Shown: piece by piece, positions 61,673 to 64,000 of the stretch
Position numbering within the stretch: the first letter of the stretch is position 1
Layout: every line of letters begins with the position of its first letter
Source: Bradyrhizobium liaoningense
GTDB taxonomy: Bacteria > Pseudomonadota > Alphaproteobacteria > Rhizobiales > Xanthobacteraceae
DNA length: 64,000 bases
Assembly (NCBI RefSeq): GCF_018130785.1
Contig: NZ_JAFCJT010000001.1
Span: 310,001 to 374,000, forward strand
Direction of reading: 5' to 3'
The notes under the pieces: generated by a model
Told to the model about the DNA's origin: nothing
Seen by the model: only the letters and a program-made list of their open reading frames with translations
Database searches by the model: none
Made by a program: the position numbers and the translations under genes

Positions 61673-64000
61673 CTATCCCCCAAACTCGCGCAATTGAGCT
61701 GCCGCCTCGCGCAGATCGGCCGTGTCAAATCCTTCCGTAAACCTGGCGAGAACATCCGCAAGCAGGGATCGCGCCTCCTCGTTACGCCCCCGATCCCGCC
61801 ATATCCGACTGAGCCGAGTTGCCGAACGTAGTTCCCAGCCGATCGCCGACTGCCGCCGTGCCAGATCAAGCGAGCCCTTGAGCGCGGCCTCAGCTTCCGG
61901 CCAGCTATCGGGTGATTCCGCCAACAGCACCTCGGCGCGGGTCCGCAGCAATTCCGGCACGTCGAAGTGGCCGGAGCCACTCGCACCCTCGGCAAGGACC
62001 GCATCGATGATGATCATTGCTTCCGCTGCCCGGCCGCTGAGCGCCAAAGCCTCCGCTAGCGCACGCGAGCATGCGGATATAAAGAAGTACCGCCGCTCCG
62101 ATTGCAGGATCGGCAGCGCAGTTCGAAGAATCTTGATAGCGACCTGCGTCTCTCCCCTCATCATCATCAGCTCCCCGCGCATGCCAAGGCCAGCGGCTTG
62201 GTAGGACTTGAGCGAGTACCTGTCGGCATGGGCGACAAGCTGCTGGATAAGGTCTTCCGCAACCTCCAGGTCACCCCGCCATAGAAACATCGGAGCGGCA
62301 AATGCCAGACCAAGGCAAACGGCAAACGACACCGGCTGCGCCTCTCGCCGGGCAAGTTCAATGCCTTCATGCGCGAATTGGACGGCCTGATCGGGAAATC
62401 CACGAAGCCACAGTGTCCGCGCATACCCGATCAGGGCTCTTGCGCGATGACTGTAGCCAAAGCAACGCACCTCGCTAACGCCGGTCGTCCTCGCATGCTC
62501 TAGGCCCCTTTCGTAACTTCTTAACGCCGACGCTTGGTCTCCGATCAGATGATGGCTCGATCCAAGCATCCACTCGGCAGTTACTATCTCTTTGGAACTG
62601 TCGCGATCCTTGGCGATGGAGGCATATCGTTCCGCCGCGGCTAGCGGAACACCGGCATCCGCAAGACGGGTCCCAAAGGCATTGAGGCCTGCGAGAAACT
62701 CCAGTTGATACGCGGCATCTCCAAGTGAGTCCGCGAGGGCAAGTCCGCGCTCCAGCGCACGTGCCACTTCCGCCGTATCGTTATAAGAATGGTGCGACGA
62801 TATCGCTAATGCCAGCTGCAGCCCGATCTCGAGTGTATCTCCCTGAACGTCCCGCGGTAGCGCAGCAAGGACTCGCAGGCACCAGCGGCGGCACTCGCTT
62901 AACATTGAAATCGCAAGAAACAGCGGCACTGCGGCTGCGCCGAGCGCCACGGAGATCGAACGGTCGCCCGCTTCCGAAAAGCTCCATTCGAGCGCCGACC
63001 TGATATCGCCGACATATCGAGCATAATCGGCCAAACCAGACTCGCTGAGACTTTCGATCCGCACTTCCCCGAGATAGCGCCGGAAATGCAGAGCGTGTCG
63101 TCTCGCGATGACGTATTCGCCCCCCCGCTCCCTCAGCTTGACCGCCGCATGAGCGCGTGTCGTGTCAAGCAGCCGATATGAAGTTGCCTGCCCCGTTCTT
63201 GATATTGAAATCAGTGATTTGTCGACCAGACTTGCAACGACGTCCAGGACCGCGAATTCCTCGTGGTCCGCTTCGGATGCAACGGCCTGCGCCATGTCGA
63301 GAGTGAACGCCCCGACAAAGACCGATAGAGAGCACAGGACCGATCTCTCTTGCTCGGAAAGGAGCTTGAAGCTCCAATCGAGCATTGCGGCGAGGGTCTC
63401 ATGCCGGGGCACGTTGCGACGTCCCCTCCAGAGCAGCATCAGGCGATCGCCCAAAAGTCGCGCGAGCCCGTGAACGCCGTAACTGCCCGCCCTGCTGGCC
63501 GCCAGCTCTAAGGCTAATGGGATCCCGTCCAATCGACGGCAAATTTTCACGACGATCGGGGCGTCCGCATCCGTCAGGTTGTGTCGATATCCCGAAGCAA
63601 GGGCCCGGTCCATGAAAAGCTTCACCGCGGCAGAAGTCAGCGCGTCGGCCGCGGTCGGGTTCGCCCCCATCGATGAGCTGTCAAGCGACTGCAGCGGATG
63701 AACGTTCTCGCCCTGAACCCGCAACGCTTCTCGGCTGGTCGCAATGATGTGGACCAGGGGCGCCTCTCGAAAGAGACTCTCTGTCAGCGCTGCCACGGAC
63801 TCAACAACATGTTCGCAGCTGTCGAGGACGAAGAGAATCTTCCTGCCGGCGAGAAACGCCAAAAGCCTGGGCAACGAGTCCTGCGTCTCTCCAGCACAGC
63901 CGACCGCTGATGCAACCGCCGAGACGACCAGCGCACCGTCGCGGAGGGGGCTGAGATCAACAAAGCACACGTTATCTAGGAAATCCGCTGCCAAGTCGTG
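61673..64000 (-). CDS. Second NB-ARC-like ATPase/TPR regulator, 5' end outside window
   Basis: At least 773 aa, paralogous to the regulator at 47715 and continuing past base 64000. The visible part begins inside the ATPase domain: KILFVLDSCEHVVESVAALT is the Walker B region, IIATSREALRVQGENVHPLQ and KICRRLDGIPLALELAASRA follow. TPR-like helices fill the rest, ending ARFTEGFDTADLREAAAQLR, which parallels KFTEGFETADLVAARQMIQS in the paralogue. The winged helix and Walker A would lie beyond the window. It is convergent with the decayed LysR gene. Confidence 0.88.
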   Translation of the reverse strand, partial: HDLAADFLDNVCFVDLSPLRDGALVVSAVASAVGCAGETQDSLPRLLAFLAGRKILFVLDSCEHVVESVAALTESLFREAPLVHIIATSREALRVQGENVHPLQSLDSSSMGANPTAADALTSAAVKLFMDRALASGYRHNLTDADAPIVVKICRRLDGIPLALELAASRAGSYGVHGLARLLGDRLMLLWRGRRNVPRHETLAAMLDWSFKLLSEQERSVLCSLSVFVGAFTLDMAQAVASEADHEEFAVLDVVASLVDKSLISISRTGQATSYRLLDTTRAHAAVKLRERGGEYVIARRHALHFRRYLGEVRIESLSESGLADYARYVGDIRSALEWSFSEAGDRSISVALGAAAVPLFLAISMLSECRRWCLRVLAALPRDVQGDTLEIGLQLALAISSHHSYNDTAEVARALERGLALADSLGDAAYQLEFLAGLNAFGTRLADAGVPLAAAERYASIAKDRDSSKEIVTAEWMLGSSHHLIGDQASALRSYERGLEHARTTGVSEVRCFGYSHRARALIGYARTLWLRGFPDQAVQFAHEGIELARREAQPVSFAVCLGLAFAAPMFLWRGDLEVAEDLIQQLVAHADRYSLKSYQAAGLGMRGELMMMRGETQVAIKILRTALPILQSERRYFFISACSRALAEALALSGRAAEAMIIIDAVLAEGASGSGHFDVPELLRTRAEVLLAESPDSWPEAEAALKGSLDLARRQSAIGWELRSATRLSRIWRDRGRNEEARSLLADVLARFTEGFDTADLREAAAQLREFGG

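Overview
The window looks like chromosomal DNA of a high-GC alphaproteobacterium, most probably Bradyrhizobium or a close relative. The inference rests on gene types seen together: a TctDE-like two-component pair, Bug and TRAP binding proteins, a PleC/DivJ/PdhS-type kinase behind a CtrA box, a VirA-like kinase, DUF3551 and DUF1127 proteins. It also rests on GCATGATC...GATCATGC palindromes of the kind I remember as widespread in Bradyrhizobium intergenic DNA. No rRNA, tRNA, CRISPR array, complete insertion sequence or replication origin was seen.

Layout. 1-5 kb: sensor kinase (cut by the window edge) and response regulator, a periplasmic ABC binding protein, and a membrane class III adenylate cyclase. 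5.4-13.6 kb: an HD phosphohydrolase, then a GntR/FCD regulator divergent from an overlapping catabolic set (extradiol-type VOC dioxygenase, MhpA-like FAD hydroxylase, FAH-family hydrolase), followed by a Bug binding protein, an acyl-CoA dehydrogenase and a YunG-like protein. 13.9-23.3 kb: more conserved genes (TRAP binding protein, Mrp/ApbC, VOC protein, beta-hydroxyacid dehydrogenase, NhaD antiporter, cell-cycle-type kinase, DUF1289 protein, retropepsin-like protease, an outer-membrane pseudogene, dusA).

23.4-24.6 kb is a gene graveyard beside the 5' end of dusA: the first ~95 codons of an integrase, a zinc-dehydrogenase fragment, a RidA-like tail and a broken endonuclease/exonuclease/phosphatase gene. 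24.5-29.7 kb is a ugpCBAE-like glycerol-phosphate transport operon with a divergent GlpR/DeoR-type repressor and a perfect 18-bp palindrome between them. 29.9-36.3 kb is a three-component Rieske oxygenase system with an ABC binding protein, a MarR regulator, a short-chain dehydrogenase whose catalytic Tyr is Phe, and a cupin. Two copies of one palindrome sit exactly inside the -35/-10 spacers of the oxygenase and binding-protein promoters.

36.8-64 kb is an accessory oxidative/redox region: catalase, DUF3551 protein, cyclase-family hydrolase, isochorismatase-family hydrolase, Dps followed by an FAD sugar/polyol dehydrogenase complex with c-type cytochromes, a LysR regulator, two paralogous winged-helix/NB-ARC/TPR regulators, a cyanamide-hydratase-like HD protein, a VirA-like kinase in an overlapping operon with a di-heme peroxidase, an OmpR regulator, a soluble kinase, a short-chain dehydrogenase, and decayed copies of an alpha-keto-acid decarboxylase, trpC and a second LysR gene.

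The most interesting signal is a 32-bp element, GGAAG-TGAA-N5-TTCA-N9-TGAGC. It occurs five times nearly intact plus once degenerate between 38.3 and 60.8 kb. For the five clear copies the same end always faces the downstream gene (catalase, DUF3551, isochorismatase, Dps operon, HD protein). Its core is a T-N11-A dyad, the shape of a LysR-type box, so the region may be an undescribed regulon run by the local LysR and/or winged-helix/NB-ARC regulators.
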